Below, piece by piece: positions 20,208 through 30,719 of a DNA stretch of 64,000 bases (positions within the stretch are counted from its first letter, which is position 1; each line of letters begins with the position of its first letter). This stretch comes from Plazaster borealis (lineage: Eukaryota; Echinodermata; Asteroidea; Forcipulatida; Labidiasteridae): NCBI GenBank assembly GCA_021014325.1, contig CM037469.1, forward strand, positions 18,189,701 to 18,253,700. Direction: 5' to 3'. Both the position numbers and the translations under genes were made by a program. The notes under the pieces are model-generated. The model was given only the letters and a program-made list of their open reading frames with translations, was not told the DNA's origin and made no database searches.

Positions 20208-20525
20208 CTCATTTGACTCCACTAGAATTGACTCATACTAGAAAAGTCGCCATGACTCGTGAACAGAGTCATTTGACCCCTAAAAGGAGTCGCTGAAGAG
20301 AGTAACCATGACTCTTCAAGAGTCGTTATGACTCTTCCAAAGGAAGGCATTTGACTCTGAAGAGAGTCAGTTGAACCTTAAAATGGAGTCATTCTAGACA
20401 TAGTTGCTGGACTCCATTTGAAGGGTCGCCTTGACTCTGTTTTGGATATGAGTGATGTTCCCGCCTTCGCGCAACACCAAGCTCAAGTACTTAAGCAGCA
20501 TCCAGCAACAGAATCCAGCATTCTC

Positions 20526-20558
20526 CTGAATACGATCAGAGCATACTGATCGAAACGT
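20526..20558 (+). other. Hammerhead-like motif
   Basis: CTGAATA, then a 7-bp stem (CGATCAG/CTGATCG) closing AGCATA, then AAACG. This is the layout of a hammerhead ribozyme core (CUGANGA, stem II, GAAA), except that the CUGANGA box reads CUGAAUA. Such motifs occur in Penelope-like and retrozyme ends. Likely a decayed transposon end. Confidence 0.4.
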
Positions 20559-20679
20559 TGAGTCGTTAACCACCGGTTCTGTTCAGAACCAACTCTACTC
20601 AAAAGAGATATTCACATGGTGTTAGCGCAAACCTCTCTTAGTTATACCTCCACCATGCAAAGTTTCAAATCTTACAACA

Positions 20680-21150
20680 CATGTGAATGCTTGAGCTACA
20701 CACATCAACAGAGGTTACCAGATTATGTTTTGTTTACATACAAGACTACATTTATTTAAAAATTATTAACAACTGATGGAGTTAACGTAATGAAACAACT
20801 CAAATAAATCAATATAATATGTGTATGAAGCCTACAATATTCATATGTCAAAATTATTGTGGTATCCTATGGAAAATAAATATACTATCAATGCTGTAAT
20901 ATTCCTGGCGCATAGATTTCATATGTAAATCCTGTAAACAAGGTATGCATTTTTCTTCCTCTTGTTGTTGTTGTTTTTCTTTCTACGGGGACGGTGTTGG
21001 GGTAGGGTGAGGGGTGTGGTTCGGGGCGGGTAGGGTTATCTGTACTGTACTGAATAGCCACGGGATCTCAACATTTTCCACTGGAGGATATCCACCGATC
21101 AGCTTAGAATTATTTTTAATAAGTAAATTTCAAAGCATCATGTTTACACC
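20680..21150. repeat. Duplicated flank, copy B
   Basis: Counterpart of 15600-16010 after gene A: GTGAATGCTTGAGCTA, ATCCTATGGAAAATAAATA, GGTAGGGT, GATCAACTTAG-like and TTTACACCCTATTGTTTTAAA. It is interrupted at 21159 by a MITE that is absent from copy A. Confidence 0.6.
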
Positions 21151-21158
21151 CTATTGTT

Positions 21159-21549
21159 TTAAATGCACTGGACACATTTGGTAATTACTCAAAATATATA
21201 TTAGCATACAAACCTACTTGGTAGCGAGCAACGGAGAGCTGTTGAGAGTATAAAATATTGTGAGAAACGACTCCCTCTGAAGTAACATAGTTTTTGAGAA
21301 ACAGGTAATTTCTCTCTAAAATAATTATTTGAATCTGAAAAAGACTTCAGGACTGAAGCCTTTCTCAGGCATCTGAAAGCACACCAATTTGTGCAACAAG
21401 GGTGTTTTTTCTTTCATTATTTTCTTGCAACTTACATGACCAATTGAGCCTAAATTGAGCCCAAGTTTGTTCTTGTATGCATGATATGTTGGGATACACC
21501 AAGTGAGAATACTGGTCTTTGACAATTACCAAACGTGTCCAGCCTTTAA
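21159..21549. mobile_element. Family-I TTAA MITE with empty site in copy A
   Basis: Full copy bounded by TTAA: left ATGCACTGGACACATTTGG, right CCAAACGTGTCCAGCC. Copy A of the duplication reads TTGTTTTAAAATCCTGCGAG (16013) uninterrupted where this copy has TTGTTTTAAA-[MITE]-TTTAAAACACTGCGAG. This is direct evidence for insertion into, and duplication of, TTAA after the segment duplicated. Confidence 0.85.
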
Positions 21550-21853
21550 AACACTGCGAGGGAAAACGTACACACCTCCTTTATAATGTGGATTTCATAC
21601 GTTTTGCAAAAGTAATTACCCTTTTAGAGGTTGTAGAAATAGTTTACAAAAGATATATACATACTTTGTGTGTGTAATTTATCTATTTACTATTTGGCTC
21701 CATTTTTGCAACACAAATGTGTACAAAAGCAATGGGCAAGATTTAGCACACACGGCCTATATGAGAATCTTTTTCTGAACGGGTCTCTCGGGTTGATGTA
21801 AACCAAAAGGGTATTAATTAGGCCAAGTCAATTGAGGCTGGCTGGGAATATCA

Positions 21854-22312
21854 CTTAAAGTTATCGTACACGTTTGGTAATGATTCAAAACAAATATTAG
21901 CATACAAACTTACATGGTAACAAGCAACGGAAAGCTGTTGATAGTATAAAACATTGTGAGAAATGAATCCCTCTGAAGTAACGTAGTTTTTTAGAAAGAG
22001 GTAATTTGAATATATTTTATATTTAAATGGCTTAAAGGGTCTGTATACGTTTGATATCACTTTGTATTCCCAAAACATTTGTATCTGAGAAGCGTTACTG
22101 CAGTAACGTTTCTCAGATTGTGTATTCCAGTTGCAGATTATTCTTCCTGTGTGGACATAACCGCTCCAGATTTTCGGCAATATCTCAAAAGCGCTACCAC
22201 CTTTTGAAATGAAATTTTCACATGTTGATTTTATAGTATATATCTACAACTATATAGGAGTGAAACAAACAGTGGGTTCCATTTACCAAAGGTATACAAT
22301 CCCTTTAAAGGC
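21854..22312. mobile_element. Nested/composite MITE (family I 5' half + family II 3' half)
   Basis: Starts as family I (TTAAAGTTATCGTACACG) to about 22025. At TTAAAGGG (22033) it switches to a family-II copy lacking its first ~140 internal bases, ending TATACAATCCCTTTAA. Either a nested insertion with deletion or a recombinant element. Confidence 0.7.
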
Positions 22313-22776
22313 GGACGCAATGGCTGAACCAGCGCTCAAGTTTAGCATAAGATGACGTAAATTACGTCCATCATTCAAGTGGATTGAACACAGCCTCATA
22401 TACAAATACCGATCTTTTGGGTTGGGTCGAAAAAACAAACATACATCAACAAATCTTTTAGGTAAAGTAAATGTTAAAAGTTCCTGTGTATTGTCAACGT
22501 GTACCAGGGAGTGGGCTTTTTCAAGTATGTAATGAATGTCAGACAATTAGAAGCTCGTTTATTTAAGATATCATTCAACTTACAAATCAAACATGGAATG
22601 ACTGCTGAAATTAAATTAAAGATCTGACATTTTGCTAAACTGGATCAGTTCGTCACTCCCTCCTGAACGACAATTAACCTGTTTGGAAATGATTCAGAAT
22701 CTGTGAGCATAAGGTTCGCTGAAAAAGGAGAAATTACAAGGTATCCAGTGAGCACATTGGCGTTTAAACGACAGCC

Positions 22777-22890
22777 ATGGTGGGGACACGAGGCCTCTTG
22801 ACTTGGTTGATGCTGTTGGTGCTGGTGGCAACACTGATGAGCTTATGTACAGCTCGGCCTTTGATTAATAAGAAACGTAGTGATGACTTG
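22777..22890 (+). CDS. Secreted Gly-rich protein, exon 1 (signal peptide)
   Basis: ATG in good context (CAGCCATGG), 38 codons, then GTAAGT donor in phase 0. The peptide has a classical signal sequence: a charged start, hydrophobic core LLTWLMLLVLVATLM and a small-residue cleavage area (SLCTA). It is followed by RPLINKKR, a dibasic processing site, and SDDL. It resembles the front of a neuropeptide or antimicrobial precursor. No family is recognised. Confidence 0.55.
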
Positions 22891-23158
22891 GTAAGTAGCC
22901 TTAGTGCGTCTCTTTCAATTCTATGGTTCCCATTTTTGTGTTTATTTTAAGTAGGGTCGGTCGATCCAAACAAGATAAAAAATGTTCCCTACTCCGTTGA
23001 TGGCTATTAAAGTTAAACCAAATGAATTTTTATTTTATTTTTTATTTTTCTTCAGTTTTTTTATAATTTTGTTTTATATACTTTTGTTGGTTGGTGTGTT
23101 CGAAAAGCTTCACGGTGTTACCCTGGTTTAGTCAGACAAGTGAGCCGAGGTAGGCCTA

Positions 23159-23558
23159 TTAAAGGGTCTGTATACGTTTGGTTACTCGTAAAATTAATGG
23201 CAATAAAAACTTACTTGGTAAGGAGTACACCAGCTTCTGATAGTATAAAGCATTTTGAGAAACATTTCACCTTGAAGTACTAGTAATGTGGCTATGGAAA
23301 AAGATATCAGTTTTTATAAAACAAAAAAAGGAACCTGAGAAGCGTTTCTGTCAGAATCGTTTATCAGATAGGCCTAGTGTATTCCAATTGCAGGTTATTC
23401 TTCCTGCGTGGACATAACTGCTCCAGATTTTCGGCAATATCTCAAAAATGCTACCACTTTTTGAAATGAAATTTTCACAGTGTAGTTTTATCTACAACTT
23501 TATAGGATTGAAACAAACAGTAGGTTCCAATTACCTATATATTATACAGACCCTTTAA
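23159..23558. mobile_element. Family-II TTAA MITE in intron of the Gly-rich gene
   Basis: TTAA-bounded; left AAGGGTCTGTATACGTTTGG, right TATTATACAGACCCTT. Body motifs GACATAACTGCTCCAGATT and GGCAATATCTC present. Confidence 0.8.
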
Positions 23559-23639
23559 AGACCAAAGAACGCCCGTTATGTTCAATTAAATTCAACGTCC
23601 CTTAAATAGGAAAGACCTTCATAAACCATGAAAACAATT

Positions 23640-24007
23640 GAGGTGTTGTCTCTCATAGGAGTCGGTTAGTTATTATCGACGTTTCGACTATTGGGGTGTA
23701 TTCCTTGTCAGGTGACTAAACCAAATTATACGCAACGAAATACAACGCTTCTTTGATATAAATATTAATATTAAAACTTTGTTTAAAAAATGCAACACAA
23801 AACTCACAGTAAGGACTGAAGCATTTAAACCCAAAGGGAAAAAAGGAAAAAGAAACCCTTTTTTTCTCAGTAATAGGATGTGGTCATCATTTCCACTGCA
23901 CATTAAAAACTACTGCAATCAACTAAAAGGAAATTGGTGTAGCGCATAATAATATCCCAACCTCCACTTTAAAAGACTTTTCTCATTGTTACTGAATCTC
24001 TGCACAG
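23640..24007. other. Intron of the Gly-rich gene, no gene seen
   Basis: A/T-rich. GACGTTTCGACTATTGGG (23680) resembles a decayed retroelement end. At 24007 there is a good acceptor (CTGAATCTCTGCACAG) that would open an alternative small exon starting GMGLRGLFNLNDLC. I could not find a strong donor after it. Confidence 0.4.
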
Positions 24008-24346
24008 GGGATGGGTCTCAGGGGATTGTTCAACCTCAACGACTTGTGCATGTTATCACCAGTTAATGATCAATACCTAGTATTTTGATTGGTTGAATGG
24101 TCTTATCTACCCTGTCTGTGTTAAGTCCAATCTTTATGATATTATTGAGATGGCGACGTGCAGCCCCTGTTGAAATTTAACAGCTTTGGAAAAATGTTAT
24201 CAGTTATTGGTGCCTTGTTATAAAATACACGGAATTGTTGATCTTTTTTTAAGGGGTATATGAAGGTTAAGCATTGACCTTTTAAAATACGTTGCCTAAC
24301 ACGAATTACACGACGACTTTGAGTGAATATATTTTTGACATTGAAG

Positions 24347-24907
24347 GGGCTTGTACTGCGTGAACATCAAGCAGCGATTGAGAAAAAGAAGGAACTAAGC
24401 CTAAAGGAGCGCTGCTGGGGAGGTGGAGGAGGCGGAGGGGGAGGAGGCGGAGGCGGAAGTAACAGCGGTGGAGGAGGCGGTGGTGGAGGGGGAGGAGGAG
24501 GCGGAAGTAATAGCGGTGGAGGAGGCGGTGGTGGAGGAGGCGGAAGTAACAACGGCGGAGGCGGTGGTGGAGGGGGAGGAGGAGGCGGTGGCGGCGGGAA
24601 TAACAGCGGTGGAGGAGGCGGTGGTGGAGGCGGAGGAGGAGGTGGAGGAGGCGGGAATAACAGCGGTGGAGGAGGCGGTGGTGGAGGGGGAGGAGGAGGT
24701 GGAGGAGGCGGGAATAACAGCGGTGGAGGAGGCGGTGGTGGAGGGGGAGGAGGAGGTGGTGGCGGCGGGAATAACAGCGGTGGAGGAGGCGGTGGTGGAG
24801 GCGGAGGAGGCGGTGGTGGAGGCGGAGGAGGCGGAGGTGGAGGAGGCGGAGGTGGAGGAGGCGGATATAAATGGTGGAAAAGGGGGTCGAAAGTTGAAAA
24901 ATCCTAA
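24347..24907 (+). CDS. Secreted Gly-rich protein, exon 2 (polyglycine)
   Basis: Follows acceptor GACATTGAAG in phase 0. It encodes a short charged helix (LREHQAAIEKKKELSLKERC), then about 150 residues of almost pure glycine broken at near-regular intervals by SNSG, SNNG or NNSG. It closes with a basic-aromatic tail YKWWKRGSKVEKS and a stop. With exon 1 this makes a ~224-residue secreted protein with one Cys after the charged helix. The coding DNA is a GGA/GGC/GGT trinucleotide repeat with higher-order units of ~50-60 bases (GGGAATAACAGCGGTGG). Glycine is the only frame of the repeat giving a composed start and tail. Role unknown: matrix-like, adhesive or antimicrobial are all possible. The acceptor is weak in pyrimidines. 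Confidence 0.5.
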   Translation, partial: GLVLREHQAAIEKKKELSLKERCWGGGGGGGGGGGGGSNSGGGGGGGGGGGGGSNSGGGGGGGGGGSNNGGGGGGGGGGGGGGGNNSGGGGGGGGGGGGGGGGNNSGGGGGGGGGGGGGGGGNNSGGGGGGGGGGGGGGGGNNSGGGGGGGGGGGGGGGGGGGGGGGGGGGGGYKWWKRGSKVEKS

Positions 24908-25166
24908 AACGTGTTCAGACTTTAAAGGGAATTCCACTAGTTTTAGAACCATCTTTTAGGACTTTTTTCCATCAAAGTTAGCATAAAATGATCTTGGAGT
25001 TTTTACCTGGGTAAATCTTAGAGACCAGGGTTTGAACTAGGGGTAGTGCATTTGAAATTGGTAAATGTCATAATTTGGGGGCAGATCTATAGAGCTTTTT
25101 TTTTTTTAAGTTGTTAATATACTTGACCTATTAATGCTAAATTCCTAAAAGAAGTGCTGTATACCA

Positions 25167-25172
25167 AATAAA
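25167..25172 (+). promoter_or_regulatory. Possible poly(A) signal of the Gly-rich gene
   Basis: AATAAA 260 bases after the stop codon at 24905. No better signal between. Confidence 0.3.
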
Positions 25173-25291
25173 CAATAAGATAGCGTTTCCTTACACGAAC
25201 TTGCTTATAAAACGAATTCACCTACATTGATCACAAAGTGTTTTATAAAATCTCCTGATTTTATGTAGAGTTTACCTGAGTATTTTAGGTA

Positions 25292-25670
25292 TTGAAGTCA
25301 TCGTACACGTTTGGTAATTACTCAAAATATATATTAGCATAAAAAACTGACTTGGTACCGAGCAACAGAGAGCTGTTGATAGTATAAAACATTGTGAGAA
25401 ACGACTCCTTCTGAAGTAACGTAGTTTTTTAGAAAGAGGTTATTTCTCACTAAAATAATAACAACTTCTTGCAATAAGTTTTTATTCCTAATCTGAAAGA
25501 ACACAAAAATAGTGTACAACAAGAGTGTTTTTTCTTTCATCATTTTCTTGCAACTTCGATGACCAATTGAGCCCAAATCTTTACCGGCTTGTTATTCTAT
25601 GCATATGTTGGGATACACCAACTGAGAACACTAGTCTTTGACAATTACCAAACGTGTTCAATGCCTTTAA
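25292..25670. mobile_element. Family-I MITE, 5' TTAA lost
   Basis: Left end reads AGTCATCGTACACGTTTGG without the TTAA. The right end ACGTGTTCAATGCCTTTAA is intact. The inner palindrome-like AACTTCTTGCAATAAGTT matches other family-I copies. Confidence 0.8.
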
Positions 25671-26039
25671 ATTTACAAGATGTATTAACAGTTGGTTGTA
25701 GAATTAAATCTTGATCAATTACCAGACTAGACTCTTTGCCATTGCATAAAAATATGTTCAAATGAAATAAACAAAACTTGTTGTTGAAAACTGTACAACC
25801 AAAATGAAATTGGTGAAAATGCAAAATGATTTTAATGTCATGATGTTTGACCATAGCCAAGACGTCAAGCCATCTTGTTTTTGGTCACACAAAAAATAGA
25901 TAGTCATGTAGCGAACATTGTTTACAAGATATAATCATAATATTATGTAGTCAATAAATATGTTTAGTTGAGGTAATTGAACTCAATTCCAATAATCAGT
26001 CTGCCTTTTTTTTTGGTCTCTCTCTCTGTGCAATGTACT

Positions 26040-26315
26040 TTTTGGGTGACTCTAGTGGCAGCAGATTTACCAGGTTAAACCAATGTTCTTGAACAATTCT
26101 TATTATTCTTGCGGGTGTAACCATTAGAAAACAAATTTATTTTGAAACGAGTGTTAGCTCTGAAAAGATCCATTTGGTTTGTTCCCAACGTTCCAACTAG
26201 CTCGCTGTTTCCGTTTTCTGGAGACCGGAATTGTTTGCACGCTCAGAACTTTGTAAACAATTGTGATTTGCCTGGTACATAATGCTGCCACCTAGCGTTC
26301 CGATGTGTCCACTTC
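26040..26315. mobile_element. Decayed inverted-repeat element (GGCAGCAGA family)
   Basis: Left TAGTGGCAGCAGATTTACCAGG (26055) is answered by CCTGGTACATAATGCTGCCACCTA (26272). The same ends form the tight hairpin element at 60587-60735. Confidence 0.55.
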
Positions 26316-26537
26316 AGTTCCAACTGGATACAAATACTGTGCAGTGGTATCCAATACTTGTTGATATCAACCATTAAGTGTCTTGGTCTCACTTCAGTTG
26401 TTCATTTCCCACGAAACGGTTGAAAATAGATGATGTAATGCATTTTGTACTTTGGTGTAGGTTTTATGTAAAAATAATGTTTTTAATGCTGTACAATGGA
26501 CAACAAATTTCATGTGTTTTTCACATGATGATCAAAT

Positions 26538-26572
26538 AAATTGAATTGAATTGAATTGAATTGAATTGAATT
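26538..26572. repeat. (TTGAA)n microsatellite
   Basis: Seven or so uninterrupted 5-bp units. Confidence 0.9.
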
Positions 26573-26575
26573 TTC

Positions 26576-26606
26576 CTGAAGACTAGAGCCCACTGCTCGA
26601 AACGTA
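26576..26606 (+). other. Hammerhead-like motif
   Basis: CTGAAGA box, a stem of GAGC/GCTC around CCACT, then GAAACG. It matches the CUGANGA...GAAA arrangement better in the box than the copy at 20526, but with a shorter stem II. Preceded by the (TTGAA)n tail. Confidence 0.4.
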
Positions 26607-26863
26607 TCTTATTTTTGGTCCATAGAGCGACCCAAAGTAGAAATTATTATTTTCTTATCACGAAGAAATTGTAAATCCAACGTCAGGCAGGCGGTTTGAA
26701 GTTCTAAGATCAAACTGTAGTACCGGGGAATTTGCGACACCATGCCGGATACATCGTACCACAAATATATTATTGTCTGAAGCCGAAGTCATTTTGTTAA
26801 CAGCATCAATGACTGGAAATTTAACATACCGCACTGTTTGTGACAGTTGTACTAATTTGTAAC

Positions 26864-28102
26864 TTATGCTTTGACTTTACAGAACACGTTTATACAATCT
26901 TTTCGGAAACGCCTGTTTGCAATTCCATATATCAGAGGATTTAAAGCGTTATTGGCGTACAAAACAATAAGGACTGCCTGTGTAGTATCAAATAGTTTTG
27001 GATTAACACTTGCCCCCGTTGAGTCAATGATAGACAGTGCAACGGAGATCCAATACGGAAGCCATGACAGAAAAAACACCAGGCTAGTTATAAATAGCAT
27101 GATTGTAGTCTTACGCTGAAGTGTAGCGCCGTTCCTTTCAGGCTTCACAGAGCCTCTGTTCTCATCAACACGGGGGTTGTTGTTGTCTTTCACGGTCGAT
27201 TGATCCACTGGCTTATGGATGGGTTTGGTTCCTCGTACATTGCAATGTGTGTCATCTTTTGATACCGTAGTTACGGAGACCTTACGGTTTTCGCTAGTTT
27301 GCTGTGGTCGATTTTCCATGGAGATGTTTTGAAAGCTGCTCCCGTCGTGATTCGAACAGTCATCTCTCGATCGATCACTGACTGACTTTGGAAACTTATC
27401 GATAACCGATACACCTCCATTTTTAGTTTTTGCAATTGAAGGAGGAAATCTTGTCGACCTCTCAGTCGCAGGACCGGTAGCTGTTGTCATTGCGAAAACC
27501 TTCACGTGTTGTCGTATCTTGGTGAAAACTTGTCGATAGCAAAAGGCAATAACCAAAGATGAAACTGTAAAGGAAACGCTTTGGCAAGTCAGCAACATAA
27601 TTTGGTAAAACGGTCCGGGGGTCACCCTGCGGATTAAGTCAGGGGCACTGGCGATAAACGATAACACCACAGCTATCCACGCAGCTTTCTTTCCACGACT
27701 TGGCGTGAGAACTCGCCGGTGTGGGCGGCACACACAGTCATGGCGATCCACCGCAATCAACACGGTTATCGTTACGCAAGCTCCTAAAATCGATGTTCGT
27801 ACATAACGGCTTAAGTACACGACCCTCGGAATTGGACTGTTCATCAAAAGCAGAGCTAAACTACAAATATCAAGAGATAGGATAAGGCATATCGTGAGAT
27901 CAGTCAGCGCTAACGCCATGATGAGTACATGGGTGCAGCACGTCGTCAGAGTCTTCGTTGAGTAAACTCGAAGGATGAGTGAGTTACCGATCACTCCAAG
28001 TACTGATGTAACACTGAGGAATATCAACCAGGCAACCTGTACTCCAGGATCCAGAGGAAATTCCAAGTCAATGACTCGAAAAGGTGTGGAATTCGTTTCC
28101 AT
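26864..28102 (-). CDS. Rhodopsin-class GPCR, intact, single exon
   Basis: 412 codons, no intron. A short N-tail carries an NST glycosylation sequon. TM1 has GNSLIL, TM2 has LALTDLTICL, and TM3 ends AVDRHDCVC (DRH in place of DRY). TM4, TM5 (SFTVSSLVIAFCYRQVF) and a long ~130-residue hydrophilic third intracellular loop rich in Ser/Thr/Lys/Arg follow. TM6 is FFLSWLPYWI (SWLP in place of CWLP) and TM7 has NNALNPLIYGI. The short C-tail has a Cys for palmitoylation (VFCKVKA). The TM3-ECL1 Cys that normally pairs with ECL2 is not obvious. Ligand unknown; the overall pattern resembles orphan peptide/amine-type receptors expanded in marine deuterostomes. Opposite-strand frames here are shadows. Confidence 0.82.
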   Translation of the reverse strand: METNSTPFRVIDLEFPLDPGVQVAWLIFLSVTSVLGVIGNSLILRVYSTKTLTTCCTHVLIMALALTDLTICLILSLDICSLALLLMNSPIPRVVYLSRYVRTSILGACVTITVLIAVDRHDCVCRPHRRVLTPSRGKKAAWIAVVLSFIASAPDLIRRVTPGPFYQIMLLTCQSVSFTVSSLVIAFCYRQVFTKIRQHVKVFAMTTATGPATERSTRFPPSIAKTKNGGVSVIDKFPKSVSDRSRDDCSNHDGSSFQNISMENRPQQTSENRKVSVTTVSKDDTHCNVRGTKPIHKPVDQSTVKDNNNPRVDENRGSVKPERNGATLQRKTTIMLFITSLVFFLSWLPYWISVALSIIDSTGASVNPKLFDTTQAVLIVLYANNALNPLIYGIANRRFRKDCINVFCKVKA

Positions 28103-28109
28103 GTTGTCG

Positions 28110-29770
28110 AAAATCTTTCAGATACTTCCGGATTTCAAAGACTTTTTTGACTGGATTGTGGGAAAACGGCAACGGGGGATTCGATGCGTTTTAACCGCAG
28201 CTGTCTTTGTGTTGTGGATTGTCGGTAATACAGAGACTATCAACATAAAAATGACGTTCTCAAAAATGATGATAAATCAAAAATTGCAAAAACAAAACCA
28301 AAAACGCAGGAACCCGATCAGTAGGAGGCAAGCTGTACCTTTAAACTGAACCGTAGATGCAGAAATTCAACTTGTTAATCCAGCTCTCTCTCAGGTTATG
28401 CGCTGCAATATTTGAGACCCGGATACTGATGCGTCAAACTTGTAACAACGGTTTAACCATGGGTTAAAAATCTACAAGAACAAACTGCTATTATTCTTCA
28501 AATCTTAAATGAGTCAACACAAATAATTTAACATTTTCCATTTCACTTAATGGTGAGAGAAAAAATGAAGTCAATTATTAACAACTTGAAATGCAACGCG
28601 GTGGTTTTTTCGTTGTTATTGTATCAAGTGACACAATTTTAAAAGGTTCAATGCAATTATCTCAAGTTTCTCGAAAACGATGTAGGGCAGAACGTGGTCA
28701 AAATTCGGTCAAAATTTAATCAGAACGGTGCAAGGTCTCCTTTCTATTCTGAATCTGAAATTAAAAAATGAAGACCAAGTGCCTTCAAAAAATAGCCCCA
28801 ATTTAAATGTTATTATACGGCACTATGCCTGAGACTGAAAACTTTGTGTATCCATTTGTTTATTTGTTATATAGTCCCGTTTAAATGTTAATGAAATAAC
28901 CGTATCCACGCAGAACTAAATAACATCGAGGGGGACGTAATAAAGAACAATGTTTGCTATGGTAACACAAGTTTTGATCCTTGCAGATTTTTTCTCAAAG
29001 GCTTACTGATAGCAAATTTTTATGTAGCGCACATAATGGGTGCACTGTGTATCAGCCATACTGATTATTTTCTCCATTCCCTGGGGAGCAAACTATCCCA
29101 GTCTGCGAATATTATTGGCACTGTATACGTGGTTTATTCTGACTCGATAACATCTTAATTACCGTAAAATGGGGGTAATTTTGGCTTCCTGGGTATACTT
29201 TGGCAGAGTTGCATTTTTTTTAACCGGGCCGAAGATCGCGATGCGCAGCTTCTATATGGTATTATTTTTAGAAGAAAAAAAAATAACCATTAAAGTTTAC
29301 AATGTTAATTAATCTTTACATTTTCTGAGTAAATAATAATATATGAATTTTGAATACAAACAATAAGCAACAAATTGTTTTTTTAAAATATATTTATAAT
29401 TTAATAACCAAACATTTTGAATGACGCTGGAATTTGTGTAATCACTGTGCATAGCATCAAATGTAAAAACATACCGTTTACGTCTATGCCGAGCTTTTTG
29501 TTTTTCTCTAATAATCAAAACATATTAGCTGCCAACGTTGCCCTAAACCCCGGGCAGCACACTAATTGACCCCAGGGGTTCATTGGAATTTTTTTTTAAT
29601 TGTTTATGATCACTGGGGTAGAGGATATCCCCAATGTCACATAGAAGTTAAAATAAGCATCCAGCTATACGACCATGGGAAAATATTACTGAACCTGCAT
29701 TCATACAAAAACCTTCCAAAATTACCCCCCATTTTACGGATCCCCTTGCAGGCTTCCATTTATACACTTG
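28110..29770. other. Intergenic, upstream of the intact GPCR
   Basis: A/T-rich and without a gene I can support. It should contain the GPCR promoter (minus strand) near 28103-28500. No repeat boundary recognised. Confidence 0.45.
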
Positions 29771-29772
29771 GG

Positions 29773-30570
29773 TTAAAGGGACACACCGGCTGAATTGGGC
29801 TATTTGGGCTACAAAATAGACTAAAATATGACTTCAACGGTCTTCCAGGAATGAAGAAGAACAGTCCATAAAAAAAATCATTAAATTTAGCCGTTTTTGA
29901 TCATTTTTAAACAAAAACGAAGGTCACGTGATAGTTCGAACCACAAACTGGTTCAAATAATCACGTGACCTTCCGAGTTAGTTTTACTTCCAGCCGTTTA
30001 AAAGTATTTTACCAAACCAAATTTAAATTTTCTTTTTACACAATTATTAACGAGTAATTGACGAAAAAGATCATGTATTCAAATTATCGCTACAAGTTGT
30101 AAATAATGGTGACAAATCCAACGTAAGATTCGCATTCAAAGAGTCCGTGTAACGGAGGCGTGTTGCATGGCCCAAAGGCGTGGAGCAATCACAACGTAAG
30201 CCTTGGGGCATATCCCGTCAGCCGGCGCTACATCCCGTGGGGCCAGAGAGCGTTGAAACCTAGGGGCATGAACTCCTCAGCTTGCCAATAGCCGTGGCTT
30301 CGGAGCCTGTCTGGGGGGTTGGGAGCCGGACCATAATCACGTTTGGTTCCAAGGGGGTTTTATGCAGTGCCCGTGTTGGATTGACTGCGCTGCACACACT
30401 CGGCTGGAAAAGCGTATACGCTGACCTTTGACCGCGTTTCGTTTTTTTCACTAATTTTCGTTAATTGCGTGCTAATTTTATGATCTTGTTTTTTTTACAT
30501 CAAATTATTTTATTGTTTGTGACTCTACTTCACTAAATTACGTAAATGGTGAGCCGGTGTGCCCCTTTAA
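29773..30570. mobile_element. ~800-bp TTAA element with AAGGGACACACCGGCT ends
   Basis: TTAAAGGGACACACCGGCT at the left and AGCCGGTGTGCCCCTTTAA at the right are inverted termini next to TTAA. Inside is a second hairpin (29919-29973, AGGTCACGTGAT/ATCACGTGACCTT). Small frames inside look random, so it is non-autonomous. TTAA use parallels the two MITE families, but the termini differ. Confidence 0.75.
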
Positions 30571-30719
30571 GAGAAGCAATTATGGTTAAAATATTATGCA
30601 AAATAAGATGATCTGTCGACCACGTGAGGGCGTGACACAGTCACAAAGAATCGTTCACATTGAAGCACTGAAGGTCAATGAAGCAATTGGATTATATTTA
30701 TAACTAATTTATTATTTAT

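Noticed and set aside
24401..24952. Ser/Thr/Ala-rich minus frame and Glu/Val/Ala-rich plus frame over the GGN repeat
   Set aside because: Other frames of the same trinucleotide repeat. The Gly frame alone joins a phase-matched upstream exon and has a composed tail.
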